Below, one piece after another: positions 1 to 12,043 of a stretch of DNA of 64,000 nucleotides. Location: contig NC_037669.1 in assembly GCF_003255815.1 (NCBI RefSeq), positions 134,018,951-134,082,950 on the forward strand, written 5' to 3'. The position numbers were made by a program, and so were the translations under genes. The stretch comes from Theropithecus gelada (Eukaryota; Chordata; Mammalia; Primates; Cercopithecidae). Below the pieces are notes generated by a model. That model saw nothing but the letters and a program-made list of their open reading frames with translations, had not been told where the DNA came from and did not search any database. How positions within the stretch are numbered: position 1 is the first letter of the stretch; the number at the start of each line of letters is the position of its first letter.

Positions 1-956
1 GTTAACAGCCTCCACCAATGATGATGCTGCCCTCAGTTACAAAACCATATTAACTTTGGAAATGGATTGATTGGTGCAGGTATAAAGTTAAAAAATAATG
101 AAATTTTGTTTGATGGGATGTAAAGTTAGAGTTAGTGGCAAGTTTCCCTAAAGTACTAAAAAGTTTAGAAATTTCTGCAACTAAATAGCAAAAGCAAATG
201 GGTGAGAATGGCAGTCATGCCATTTAAGCTTTTGATACAATTATTTCATTCTCAGTCATTTTTAAAGAAATCGTTCTAACATAACAATAATATTTATACA
301 GTTAGAATATTTTACTGTTATTACTTTCTAAAAACATTGTTTCCCATTAGTGTGTAAAAATCATTTACTAAATCTCCAGTTATGATTTCCTGACATTCAC
401 TGACCAGTTTTTATCTTTAAGTAAATCAATAAGGAAATATGATTCATTTGATGAAGTTAGTTTTGCTGTAGATTTATAAATGCTAAGCAGCATGTATTGC
501 ACTAAATGAAAGCTGTGTGAATATATGTGTGTGCATATGTATCTTGATCAGTAACAGAGTTAGATCTTAGGTTGGATAATAATTATAACTTTGTTGATAA
601 AGGTAGTATATTTTAGATTATAAGTTTTCCTGCTAGTGATTCAGTTTTTATGCTAGTGATTTTTGTTTCCTGGTTTAAATTTCAAAATGGCACTCTTATT
701 TAAAATGGTCTCATTCATGTTAATACTTTTAACCTCAGAATCAGTAAAAGCAGGAAGAGGAGAAAAGGCTACTCATTTGTAGCAATGAAGATATATACAC
801 AGTGTTTTTCCAAGCACAAATATGTACAGAATGTGAGATTCTGACAAAGAATGCATGAACAATATGCCCACTGCAGAGTGAAAATTCCAGGGAGTGAAGA
901 GATGAGGCTGTGTTACCCATTGCTGTAATGCCAGCAGGAAAATCTATGGCTCCCCG
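1..956. other. AT-rich unique sequence, no gene seen
   Basis: I find no open frame of note, no recognisable repeat and no RNA gene here. The sequence is AT-rich and interrupted by stops in all frames, as expected of intergenic or intronic primate DNA. Confidence 0.5.
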
Positions 957-960
957 CTCT

Positions 961-1257
961 TTTTTTTATTTTTTTTTGAGACGGAGTCTCACTCTGTTGT
1001 GCAGTGGAGTGCAGTGGCCCAATCTTGGCTCACTGCCACCTCTGCCTCCCAGGTTCAAGCCATTCTCCTGCCTCAGTCTCCCAAGATGCTAGGATTACAG
1101 GCGCACTGCCACCATACCCAGCTAATTTCTGTATTTTTAGTAGAGACAGGGTTTTGCCATGTTGGCCAGGCTGGTCTTAAACTCCTGGCCGCCAGTGATC
1201 CGCCCACCTCGGCCTCCCAAAGTGCTGGGATTACAGGTGTGAGTCACTGTGCCCAGT
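961..1257 (-). mobile_element. Alu SINE, AluS-like
   Basis: A poly-T run is followed by the reverse complement of an Alu dimer: GAGACGGAGTCTCACTCTG, the middle TTTTTAGTAGAGACAGGG and the end AAAGTGCTGGGATTACAGG. The element therefore lies on the minus strand. It is full length with scattered substitutions. I see no convincing target-site duplication (TSD), only a shared ATGGCTC on both sides. Short open frames inside it are Alu artefacts. Confidence 0.93.
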
Positions 1258-2699
1258 TGATGGCTCTTCTTTTTGAAGCAGAGTTGGTCATTTCTCTTTT
1301 ACTAATGGAAGTGGTATTGAGAAAGACATGGTTCCAGTGAGAAGGCCCTGAGCTGTGCACCATGAATGGTTCCCTCTCAGGTCAAGCTCCCATGCCCGTT
1401 TTACTACTTGTTTTCCAATGAGTGATGATTATTACTTTATCCTTTGAAATAGACTTGACTGCCTGTATATATAGAGGGCTTGTACACTGCAAAAATTACT
1501 TGCATGTTTGTTCTGTGTAAATTCTTACCTTAGTTCATGATTTCAAAAAGGAATCAATAAACTGCTTTTGTCCCTGATTTATGATAGATATAGCTCATAA
1601 ACTACACATTTTAGAGTTAAAATGGGTTTTAGAGGTTTATCTTGTCCAGACTCTTCCACAAATCTGGAAGCCAATTTTTGATATCATAATAGATGATCAT
1701 CTTCTTATTTTCACAGATAGTTACATTTAGGGATGATGTGATTTTGTTTTACCATAGCTATAGCTATCATTTACCATACCATAGCTATAGCAATACATTA
1801 TCAGTGATAATGTATTGCTAGGAAAAGAGAATCATCTACTAAGGATCAAATTGTCTCAAAGTGACCCTTTATATGTCAGTGTTCAATTCTAGTTTTTACT
1901 CTATATAATTTTGTAATTTAAGTCAATGTACTGCATGTGTCTATTTAGGAAAAATGTGATTTAAATGGGAAAATTCATCATCTAGACTAAAAGTTGGGTC
2001 TTTGAAATTTAAGCTGAATGAAGCCTCTTATAAAATATGAAATTAAAAAGGGATTATTATTATATAGATAGGCAACAGAGTGACAGGAGAAAAAAGGAGC
2101 AGCGATTTATTAGCAGAAAAACAGGCCAGTGTCATCTCATGTAAGAAGTTTACCCTAAATGTTACCTGTGATTTTGAAAAGGTACCTTCTGACTATTTCT
2201 CATTTCCCTGGGGTAAGCTGAGAGACCATGAGGGCTGTCAAGGACTCCACATCAGATAAAGCATGAGGGAAGGAGTGCAGTAAGTGGGCGAAAGTATGCT
2301 ATTGCTTGAATCTGCAAATTTAGGTCTAGCCGAGGAGGAAAAATACAATGTGTTTTCAAATGTTGCTTATGGGAGTGCACATTTATATGCACCTTTAAGA
2401 AATTAGATTCTGTGTGATATAAGTATCACCTTACTGAATACAATAAAAAGAATAAAAGTAATATTTTTTGAAAATTTTTGTTCTAATAAGATTTTGGAAG
2501 CTGAACCATTACTAATTTGTGTTTCCACGGTAGTAGAGAAAAAGAAAAGAGTATAAAGCCTAAATAAAACATTTCCAAAACCACCAAGTAAAGCTGTGTC
2601 CTGAACCTTATTCATGGCCAAAATTAAAAAGAAATCATGGAATAAATTATGTAGTTTCTCCTTCTATTTACTAATTTTATTCACTTTTTTTCAGCATGT
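1258..2699. other. unique sequence, no gene seen
   Basis: No recognisable gene or repeat. It contains the strong inverted repeat listed separately at 1788-1820, plus a direct repeat of ACCATAGCTATAG at 1751 and 1778. Confidence 0.5.
1788..1820. repeat. perfect inverted repeat, 16-bp arms, 1-nt spacer
   Basis: TAGCAATACATTATCA (1788-1803), a single G, then its exact reverse complement (1805-1820). As single strand it could fold into a hairpin with almost no loop. I do not recognise it as the end of a known transposon. Confidence 0.9.
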
Positions 2700-3230
2700 G
2701 AATCATTAATGTGGTTCCAAAAGTCAGAACTGTGCAAAAAGACATTCTTGGGAAGTAAAATTTTCACCTCCCTTAAATCCTTTTATTATATCCCCTCATT
2801 ATCTCCTCCCTCTGTGGTTAACTGGTCTCAACAATCTCTACAGTCTTTGGTTTATCCTTCTTGTGTTTCTTTTTGAACTAATGTACAGACACATGAATAC
2901 TTTCTTCTCTTTCTCTTCTTGTTTAATGAAAAGGCAGCGTATTAAAAGTACTGTATTGCAGTTTGCTTTTTTCACTAAATGTCCTGAAAATTCCACCACA
3001 CTAGTTTATAGAGATTTTCTTTGTTCTTTTGCTGTGCTCTTTTTTATTTAAAGCTGTGTAGTACTCCACTGTATGGATGTACCATAATTTATTCAATCAT
3101 CTTCCTATGTATGAATGTTTAGGTTGTTTCCAATATTTTGCAATTACAAACAGTGGATAAGGGGGAATAACCTTATCCATATATATTTTCATATTGTTGA
3201 AATCATTGAATAACTTTTGAGTAAAAATTA
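2700..3230 (-). mobile_element. old L1 (L1M-type) 3' end fragment
   Basis: The sequence matches the antisense of mammalian L1 3' ends: a stretch resembling GTGTAGTACTCCACTGTATGG, then TTTATTCAATCATC and AGGTTGTTTCCAAT. It is heavily diverged and its edges are approximate. The subfamily is not assigned. Confidence 0.65.
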
Positions 3231-4009
3231 TTTTTTTCTTTGGATTTTAATTTAATAGATTTAAGTGTAACATAAAATTAGGTCCTGCCCTTTCAAATGG
3301 TGTGACATTACAAAGTCACAAGTGATCCCACTTTTATCCTAGTCGTACTTTGCTGAAAGTTTCCATCATGAAATAATTGTCATGTGACTCTTGTTTTTGA
3401 TGGCCTGCTCTGACTTCTCTCTTACTGTCTGGCTGTTATTTTGATAGTACTTGCAGGCTGAAAAGAAAAAGAAAGAGACAAGAAGGAGACAGAAAAATTC
3501 TTGCTCATTGTAGTGAGAAGCCATATAGACTAAACTTATTTGATAGTGTGTTTATAAAACAACACTGAACTGGCTACCTGGAGTTTGAGTTGATTGTGTT
3601 TATTTAGGATATTTTTAACACATGGGAAATGTGATTTTCTTTCAGTCGGAGAAAATGTTAGACTTTTCTATGGGATTACTTCTAGCCTATAACTCCAAAA
3701 TTTTGGGGGATGAGCCAGAATGGAGTGGAAATTCCACTACAACTCCCTTCATGAAATACTCAACTTTCTAGCAAGGCCATCTTTAAATGTATATACCAAC
3801 TGACAAGCTACTGAATAAGCAGAAACTGTTATGGCTCTATTCTAATTTGTATTGGGTCTTCAGGCAAAATGGTGGTACCTGCCATGTTAAAGTTTGCATA
3901 AAAATATCCCAAACAGAAAACATATGCATTAATATTGAATACAACTATGTTATACCAGAAAGGAAAACCAATATGTGATGCAAGCAATGAATATATATAT
4001 TTATTAATT
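3231..4009. other. unique sequence, no gene seen
   Basis: Nothing recognisable. The short open frame at 3787-3978 has no family resemblance and stop spacing typical of AT-rich noise. Confidence 0.45.
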
Positions 4010-4433
4010 TTTAAAAATATATATTAAGGAATTGGTTGATGTGATTATGGAGGCTGGCAAATCCAGAATCTACAGAGTGGGCCAACTGGCTGGAAAACCA
4101 AGATAACCAATGTTTTAGGTAGAGTTTAATGGCAGTCTGCTATAAAACCAAGAAGAGTTGATGTGCAGATAAAGTTTGAAGGCAGTCTGCTGGAGAATTC
4201 TTTCTTGATTGTGGGAGGCTGGTCTTTTTGTTCTATCCAGGCTGTCAATTGACTGAATGAGGCCAACGTACATTATGAAGCACAATCTGCTTTACTCAGA
4301 ATCAACAACATGTTAATTTACATGTTAACCTCATCCAAAACGCTCTCATAGAAACACCCAGAATAATGTTTAACCAAATATCTGGATACCCTGTGCCCCA
4401 GCCAAGTTGACACATAAAATTAACCATCATGGT
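4010..4433 (-). mobile_element. ERVL solo LTR, MLT2-like
   Basis: Read on the minus strand, it begins near GATGGTTAATTTTATGTGTC and AACTTGGCTGGGGCACAGGG and continues through the internal block about compatriot ERVL LTRs (TTCTGGGTGTTTCTATGAGAG). The other end reads TGATTATGGAGGCTGGCAAATCC on the plus strand. This matches the ancient MLT2 class as I know it. It is a solo LTR with no internal region. Confidence 0.7.
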
Positions 4434-4544
4434 AATCTTGGTAGTTAAGTAGAAACCGTTAGGTAGAATAAAATGAAAAAGGGGTTTAAGGTCAACAGGA
4501 GGATGCTGATCCCCAAATCATAGTCCCAGAATGTTAGTGCTGAA

Positions 4545-4640
4545 GGGACACTGGAGATTATTTATTTTAGCTATCTATTTTGCAGATGAGATAACCAAGG
4601 CCCAGGGTTACTAAATGAATTGCCCAAGGTTCCATGTATG
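4545..4640 (-). mobile_element. MIR-like fragment
   Basis: The core TTTTGCAGATGAGATAACCAAGG followed by TGAATTGCCCAAGGTT corresponds to the antisense of the MIR core (CAGATGAGGAAACTGAGG ... CTTGCCCAAGGTC). It is short and diverged. Confidence 0.5.
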
Positions 4641-4644
4641 TTCA

Positions 4645-4960
4645 TTAAATAAAGTAATGAAATATTTATTGAGCCTTTTCCATACGCCAGATGCTGTGCT
4701 AGGCACTGGGGATTCAGTGGTGACCAGGATAGGCACTTTCCTTGCCCTTCCTGCCCTCATGAAGCTTCTCTGAGGAAGGGACACTTAAGCAAGAAATGAG
4801 GGTATGTAGGAGTTGATCAGGTGATGGCAGAGCAGGGACAGGATGAGAGCATCTTACACAGGGATCTGAATGTGGGCAGGTGCTGAGGTGGGAAGGAATT
4901 GAGTGAGTTTGAAGATCTGAGCCAAATGTGGAGTATATTGAAAGAGGCAAACCAAAGACT
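4645..4960 (+). mobile_element. ancient mammalian interspersed repeat, family not assigned
   Basis: ATTTATTGAGCCTTTTCCAT, then a block like GATGCTGTGCTAGGCACTGG and CCTGCCCTCATGAAGCTT, is a motif seen many times in mammalian genomes. I cannot name the family with certainty. The minus-strand open frame across it is not a gene. Confidence 0.5.
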
Positions 4961-6094
4961 CAAAGATGCTATTTACATTGCACCCTCTCCTAAAAATGGT
5001 GTTTTACCCCGAGTTATTTTTTTTTTCAAAATGCTTAGCAATTTTTAAGCAATTAGTCTTACAGCCTGAGGACAGCAACTAGAGGAATTAAAGCATTGAG
5101 CACTCCAATTCCTTGCCCAAGGCCACGAAAATTTCAGATTAGAGAACTAGAATTGAAAGTCACGAGGTAAGGGTTGGCTTCTCTGAGACAATTGTGGGAA
5201 AGGAAATTATTTATTCTGAAAATTGAAGTAGTCATCTTGGAAACTTTGGTGAACCAGAGTGCAAAAATAGGCCTTCTCCCCATCCCCCAGGACAATAATT
5301 TTGTGGTAATTATGATAATGATTGCTAAATGATGCGTGTACTGATCAGGATAGGAGCTCCCAGGGCTGAGTTCCCATGTTGCCCTCCTCAGTTCCCCCTC
5401 TGTGATTTTCCTAGGACCATATCATGATCACACTTACATGACTCTCCAGCTGTGAGCTCTGCTTGCTCTGGACCAACCACTTCCATGCAATGCTGTTGGT
5501 GTGAACACACCTGAAGTGACCTAATAAAACTATCTTGTTAGGGAGTCTGAGTCTCTGCAGTTGGTTCATTTGATGATTTACTGTTGGATGGGAGTTTCCA
5601 TTAAGCATCTGGCTCTTTTCCTGCCTATCTTTCTGATTTACCTGTGGTTTTTCTGAATGTATTGAAAACTTTTAACTTTTATCATTCTTCAATTTTTAAT
5701 AGTTATGGTTGTCAATTAAGCTTTAATAGATTGTATTGAAAAAGATAAATGAATGCTTATGGGTAGGCTGTCCTGTTTTCATTGTCTGTCAAGCCAGAGA
5801 AATGAAGAAACAAGGGAGAATGTTTATGTCTTCTGAAAAGATGCATGGCTTGTAATGGGCCTGGACTTTGCTTGTCCTGGGAAAAGGGATAGTTCTTCAA
5901 AGCCACAGGATGTTCAGATAACATTAAAGTGTGTCTCTTGCAGCTAATGTTCCATGTCTGTGATTACTCTGAGTCATTTTTCAGTTTTTACCCCAGTTCA
6001 CTTTCAGATAGAGTGGGAACCTCTGCCAACTTTCATTGGTATAAGCAGAAAGAGGATGGGCCTTGGAGGAGAGACTTTGATTCAAGTTCTGGTA
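4961..6094. other. unique sequence, no gene seen
   Basis: No recognisable coding or repeat content. Open frames at 5411-5608 and 5929-6135 are short and without family resemblance. Confidence 0.45.
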
Positions 6095-6235
6095 TGAGAG
6101 TCTCCTGGCCATATGATTGTGTACATGTTACTTAACCTCTGACTCAAGTTTCTTTATAATTAAATGGGGATAATATTTTCCTCATTGCAGTGTTCTTGTG
6201 ATTAAATGTAATGTGAAAGCCCCTGGCACTACCCT
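6095..6235 (+). mobile_element. MIR fragment
   Basis: TGTTACTTAACCTCTGACTC, then AAATGGGGATAATATTTTCC and GTGATTAAATGTAATGTGAA, follow the MIR sense core in order. Confidence 0.7.
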
Positions 6236-6873
6236 AGCTCGCCTTGCCAGTTCTTCTAACCCTTTCCCTGGAAGTTTGCCACTTTCAAGTCTCATGGCTG
6301 AGAGTAGTTGAAATTGATAAAAACATGGTTATTTGTTCACTCATTCTAATTATACATAAACAACAGATTTTTTTTTTAGGACTCAGAAAACTATACCAGA
6401 ATTATTAAGGCAAGGTATCTATATTACCATTTCAGTATCCAATACCAGAGTTTTGAGATTATTTCACCTTTTATATTAAAGGTGATTTGAAGAGCAGCAA
6501 ATATGCCACAAAGAGAATTGAAATGGAACACAACTTATTTAATATTCCCTTTTAGGTTAAGAGACAAGTACAAGTGACATCTTATTTATTTTTGTCCAAA
6601 TCACATTTGGAACTTGAACTATATCCCTTTTTAAGTTTCTGTTATCTGTACTTGATATTCACATCCATACAGCTTTCTGTCTCACTCACTTTTTTCCAAA
6701 CCAAACTGATTCAGAATCTTCAGGGTTGTCTTTGTTGAAGCCAAACTGAGATTATTTTCAATGTGAGCAGTTCAGATGGTTATGGACATACATAAGAGCA
6801 GAACTGAAATACAATGGTGATGATAACAGAATAATTGCTTATATGTTTCAGAGCGTTGTGTTATTCAACACAC
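6236..6873. other. unique sequence, no gene seen
   Basis: No gene or confident repeat seen. Confidence 0.45.
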
Positions 6874-6881
6874 ACTCACAT

Positions 6882-7193
6882 ATTATTATTATTATTATTA
6901 TTTTTTTTTTTGAGACGGAGTCTCACGCTGTGTCACCCAGGCTGGAGTGCAGTGGCGCGATCTCGGCTCACTGCAAGCTCCGCCTCCCAGGTTCACGCCA
7001 TTCTCCTGCCTCAGCCTCCGAGTAGCTGGGACTACAGGCGCCCGCCACCACGCCCGGCTAGTTTTTTGTATTTTTAGTAGAGACGGGGTTTCACCATGTC
7101 AGCCAGGATGGTCTCGATCTCCTGACCTCGTGATCCACCCGCCTCGGCCTCCCAAAGTGCTGGGATTATAGGCTTGAGCCACCGCGCCCGGCC
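6882..7193 (-). mobile_element. AluY with 14-bp target-site duplication
   Basis: An (ATT)n and poly-T tail at 6882-6912 is followed by a near-consensus antisense AluY with CTGCAAGCTCCGCC, AGCCAGGATGGTCTCGATCT and GACCTCGTGATCC. The TSD ACTCACATATTATT lies at 6874-6887 and again at 7194-7207. The 5' end reads GGCTCAAGCC on the element strand, shared with the AluYs at 18130 and 54803. This is a young insertion. Confidence 0.95.
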
Positions 7194-7235
7194 ACTCACA
7201 TATTATTTAATTGATCTTTACAGTGACTCTGTGAC

Positions 7236-7404
7236 TCTCTTCCACCATTCAAAAATTTCTTAAAAGTATAAAAATTGCCAAGCTTGCTGAGATTTGTATA
7301 ATCTTGATGCCAAAACCAGGCATCAAGATAATACAGGAAAGATAATACAGGAAAAGAAAATTATAGCCACTTTCACCTATGAACATAGATGTGAAAATCC
7401 TAAA
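7236..7404 (+). mobile_element. L1 ORF2 fragment, reverse-transcriptase region
   Basis: CTTGATGCCAAAACCAGG, AAAAGAAAATTATAGCCACT and CACCTATGAACATAGATGTG follow the sense strand of L1 ORF2 around the start of the reverse-transcriptase domain. The orientation is opposite to the neighbouring L1 that starts at about 7405. A 15-bp unit AGATAATACAGGAA is duplicated near 7325-7352. Confidence 0.65.
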
Positions 7405-8765
7405 TAAGGGTTTTATTTTATTTTTTACTTTCTTATTGAAGTAAAACATACAGTGAAGTGCCCAACCTTGAGTGTACAGTTTGATGAATTTTTACATACA
7501 TATATACCCATATATAGAACAGTTTCAACACCCAGAAGGTTCCTTTTACCATCTCCCAGTTAATACAAATGGAGCCTATGGAATTCTTTTGTGTCTGACT
7601 TCGTTTGCTCAACATGTCTGTGAGATTATTCATGTTTTTTTTTCATTGCTGTGTAGTATTGTGTTATATAATGATACAACTATTTATTCACTCTGATAAA
7701 CATTTGGGTATTGCAGCTATGAGTATTCGTATTCTTCTTCTTTTCTTTTTTTTTTTCTTTTTTTGAGACAGAGTCTTATTCTGTTGCCCAGGCTGGAGTG
7801 CAGCGCCACGATCTCAGCTCCCTGCAATCTCCACCTCTTGGCTTCAAGCGATTCTCCCACCTCAGCCTCCCAAGTAGCTGGGATTACAGGTATGTGCCAC
7901 CACAGCCTGGATAATTTTTGCATTTTGGTAAAGATGGGGCTTCGCCATGTTGGCCAGGCTGGTCTTGAACTCCTGACCTCAAGTGATCCACTCACCTTGG
8001 CCTCCCAAAATGCTAGGGTTATAGGCATGAGCCACTGCTCCCAGCCCAAAAGCAGCTATGAATATTCTTGTAGATATGTTTTATAAGCACTCATTTCTTT
8101 CAGGTATATACCCATAAATGGAATTACTGAGTCATAGTGTATACAGTTTTCTAAAATAGTTCTACCAACTTACAGTTGCACTAGTGTGTGAGAGTGTATA
8201 CAGTTGCTCCACATCCTCACTTCATAATATTTGACTTGAAATTATCAGTCCTTTTTAGTTTCGGTCATTCTAGTGAAGTTGTAATCATATCTCATTATGA
8301 TTTTAATCTGCATTTCCCTGATGATTAACAATGACTGATAATGTTGAACATCTCTAATATGCTCATTAACAATTTGGATATTCCCTTTTATGAAGTGCTT
8401 ATTCAAATCTTTGCACCTCTAAAAAATTGAGTTGTCTGTCTTTTTCTTATTGGCTTGTAGTATTTAAAAATATAATTTTGAGATACTTATTCTCTGTCAG
8501 ACATATATACTGGGAATATATTTTCCCAGTCTGTGATTTACACTTTTACTCTCTTAATCATGTCTTTTGATGAACAGAAGTCATTATTATAATAAAGTCC
8601 AATTTATAGTCTTATGATTAGTGCTTGTGGGTCCTGTTTAAGAAACCCTTGCCCTCTGCAGAATAATTATGATATTTTATTGTGTTATCTCCTACAAGTT
8701 TTATTGTTTTAACTTTTATATTTAAGCTCCATTTTTTAAATAAGAATGTTCCCCAAATTTTACTT
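7405..8765 (-). mobile_element. old L1 (L1M-type) 3' portion, split by an Alu
   Basis: Antisense of an old L1 3' UTR and ORF2 end: TTATTGAAGTAAAACATACAG, TTGCTGTGTAGTATTGTG, CAGGTATATACCCATAAATGG and CTGATGATTAACAATGACTG. The Alu at 7740-8046 interrupts it. It ends against the start of a younger L1 3' end near 8766. Confidence 0.75.
7740..8046 (-). mobile_element. Alu SINE (S/J-like) inside an old L1
   Basis: Poly-T then antisense Alu. The flanks carry GCAGCTATGAGTATTC (7713-7728) and GCAGCTATGAATATTC (8052-8067), a 16-bp TSD with one mismatch. The element split the host L1 cleanly. Open frames on both strands here are Alu-derived. Confidence 0.93.
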
Positions 8766-10017
8766 ATTATTTATTTATTTTCCCCTTATTTAGGTATAAC
8801 TGACAGAACTTATATATATTTAAGGTATACAACATAATGTTTTATATATGTTTACATTATGGAATAATTACCATAAGCTAACTAACATATCCATCAACTC
8901 ACCTAGTTATCATTTTGTGTGTGAATATGTGGTGAGAACATTTAAGATCTACTCTTTTAGTAAATTTCAAGTATATATTGCAGTATATTAACTATAGTCA
9001 CCTTGCTGTACATTAGATCTCCAGAACTTATTCATCCTGCCTAGCAAACTTTGTACACTTTAACCAAGATCTCCCCATTTCTCCCACTCCCTAGTACCTG
9101 GCAACCGCTGCCCTACTAATCTGTTTCTAATTCAACATTTTTAGATCTCACATATAAGTGAGAGCATGCAGTTTTTGTCTTTCTGCATCTGGCTTATTTC
9201 ACTTAACATAATGTCCTTCAGGTCCATCCCTGCTGTCACAAATGACAAGATGTTCTTCTTTTTTTTAAGGCTGAATAATATTCCACTGCATATCTATACA
9301 TCACATTTTCTTTATCTATTTGTGTGTTGATGGACACTTACATTGATTCCACATCTTTGCTATTGTTATAATGCTGCCATGAACATGGGAGTAGATGTAT
9401 TTCTTCAGATTACTGATTTCATTTCCTATTGGCATATACAAAGAAGTGGGATTGTTGGATGATACAGTAGTTCTATATTTAATTTTTTGAGAAAGTTATA
9501 TTTGTAATCCCTTTTTCTCTATATTCTTATTATCTTTTGTCTTTTGGTAATAGGTCTTCTAAGATGTGTAAGGTAATATCTCATTGTAGTTTTGATTTGA
9601 ATTTTCCTGGTAATTAATGATTTGAACATTTTTTCATATACCTGTTGTTGGCCATGTCTTCTTTTGAGAAATATCCATTCAGATAATTTGCCCATTAAAA
9701 AATTAGATTGTTTGTTTTCTTACTATTGAGTTATTGAATTTCCTTGTATCTTTTGGATAGTAACCCCTTATCAGATGTATTTTTGCAGTATTTTCTCGCA
9801 TTCTGTATTGTCTCCTCACTTTGCTGATTGTTTCCTTTGCTGTACAGAAGCATGCATTCCATTTGTCTATTTTTGCATTGTTGCCTGTGCTTCTGGTGTC
9901 ATATCTAAAAATTCATCACCCAGATCAATATAAAGAAGCTTTTCCCCTATGTTTTCTTCTAGTAGTTTTATAGTCTCAGGTCTTACATTTAAATCTTTAA
10001 TCAATTCTGAGTTGATT

Positions 10018-10316
10018 TACTTTTTTGGAGGCAGGCTTTCACTCTGTCACTGAGGTTAGAGTACAGTAGTGTGATCATGGCTCATGGAAGCCTCAACTTC
10101 TCGGGCTAAAGGGATCCTCCCATCTTGGCCTCTCGAGTTGCTGGGACTGTAGGCACATGATATGATGTCTAGCTTATTTATTTATTTATTTATTGTAGAT
10201 ATTGGGTCTGTGTTTACCAGGCTGGTCTCAAACACTTGAGAGGATTGCTCAAGCCATCCTCTCGCCTTGGCCTCCCAAAGTGCTGGGATTATAGGTGTGA
10301 GCCAATGTGCCTGGCC
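10018..10316 (-). mobile_element. AluJ-like SINE
   Basis: A strongly diverged antisense Alu (GGAGGCAGGCTTTCACTCTG ... CCCAAAGTGCTGGGATTATAGG) with an internal (TTTA)n expansion at 10170-10193. The flanks TGAGTTGATTT and TGAGTTAATTT form a plausible TSD. Divergence suggests an old J-type copy. Confidence 0.85.
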
Positions 10317-11616
10317 TGAGTTAATTTTTTTGGATATGGTGTGAGATAAGGGTCCAATTTCTCTCTTCTGCATGTAAATATACAGTTCTTCCAATATCAT
10401 TTATTGAAGAGACTGTTTTTTCCTCATTGTTTGTTCTTGGCATCTTTTCAAAAACCAATTGGCTATAAATATGTGGATTTATTTCTGTGCTCTCTATTCT
10501 GTTTCATTAATCTATATATCTGTTTTTATGCCAGTACCATACTGTTTTGATTACTATAGCTTTATAGTATATTTTGAAATCAAGTAGTGTGATGCCAGCT
10601 TTGTTCTTCTTGCTCAGTATTGCTTTGGGTATTCAGAGTCTTTTGTGATTTCATATAAATTTTAGGATTTTTTTTTCTATTTCTCTGAAAAATGACATTG
10701 GAATTTTGATAGGGATTGTATTGCGTCTATAGATTGTTTTGAGCAGTATGAACATTTCAACAATATTAATTTTCATTCATGAACATGAGATATCTTTGCA
10801 TTTATCTGTGTCTGCTTCAATTCCTTTTATCAATGTTTTATGGTTTTCAATGTATAGATTTTTCATCTTCTTGATTAAATTTATTCCTAAGTATTTTATT
10901 TTTGATGCTATGACAAATTAAACTGTTTCTTCATGTCTTTTTTTGATAGCTTATTGTTAATGTATAGAAACACAGCTGGTTTTTGTATGTTGATTTTTTA
11001 TCCTGAAGCTTTACTGAATTCATTTATTCATTTTAACAGGTTTTGGTTGTGTTTTTAGGATTTTCTGCATATACGATCATGTATTTAATCTGCAAACAGA
11101 GACAATATTACTTCTTTCTTTCTTTGTATGCCTTTTGTTTATTTTTTATTGCCTAATTACTCTGACTAAAACTTTCAGTACTATGTTGAAAATAAGTGGT
11201 GAAATTGGGCATCCTTGTATTATCCCTAATCTTAGAGAAAAAATATTCAGCTTTCCACTGTTGGGTATGATGTTAGCTGTGGGCTTGTTATATATGGCCT
11301 CTATTATACTGAGGCACATTCCTTCTATACCTGATATTTTGAGAGTTTTTTTTTTTTTTTTTTTCATGAAAGGATACTGAATGTTGTCAAGTGCTTTTTC
11401 TGCATTTATTGAGAGGATCATATGATTTTTATTTTATATTCTGTTAACATGGTGTATAACCTTTACTGATTTGCATATGTTGAACCATTCTTGCATCCCA
11501 GTAATAAATCTTACTTGGTCATGGCATATGATCCTCTTACATCGTTGTTTAATTTGGTTCACTAGTATTTTGTTGAGGTTTTTTCACATCTGTGTTCATT
11601 GGGATATTTGGCCTGT

Positions 11617-12043
11617 GCTATGGTTTAGATATGGTGTGTTTGCTCCCACCATGTCCCTTGCTGAAATTTGATCTCCAGTATTGGAGGTGGGAACTGGTGA
11701 GAAGTGTTTAGGTCGTGAGGGGCAGATCCCTTGTTAGTGACTTGGCGCCCTTCTTGTGGGAGTGAGTGAGTTCCCACTCTTAGTTCCTGTGAGAACTGGT
11801 TGTTGAAAAGAACATGGCACTTCCTCCACTCCTTCTGTCTTTCTTCCTCTTACCATGTGATTTGCACATGTGGCTCTCCTTTACCTTCTGCCATGAGTGG
11901 AAGAAGCCTGAAGTTCTCAGCAGGAGCAGATACTGCTGCAATGCTTCATGTACTGTCTGATGAACCATGAGCAAAATAAACCTCTTTTCTTTATAAATTA
12001 TCCAGTCTCAGGTGTTCCTTTATAGCAGTTCAAAACAGACTAA
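11617..12043 (+). mobile_element. MST-type MaLR solo LTR inside an L1
   Basis: Starts GCTATGGTTTAGATATGG and contains GATCTCCAGTATTGGAGGTG, GTGAGAACTGGTTGTTG and AATAAACCTCTTTTC before CAGACTAAGTCA. The host L1 reads continuously across it (GGATATTTGGCCTGT ... CCTTTTCCATTTTC), so the LTR is a later insertion. No internal retroviral region remains. Confidence 0.8.

Noticed and set aside
956..1275. Possible TSD of the first Alu
   Set aside because: Only ATGGCTC is shared between flanks and the following bases disagree, so I do not claim it.
7303..7327. Inverted repeat CTTGATGCC ... GGCATCAAG with a 7-nt loop
   Set aside because: Falls inside an L1 ORF2 fragment with adjacent tandem duplication; short arms explainable by chance mutation.
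7717..8086. Open frames of about 110 codons on both strands
   Set aside because: Pure Alu translations within the Alu at 7740-8046.
11135..11421. Overlapping 81- and 91-codon frames
   Set aside because: Remnants and shadows of degraded L1 ORF2 in the minus-strand L1.
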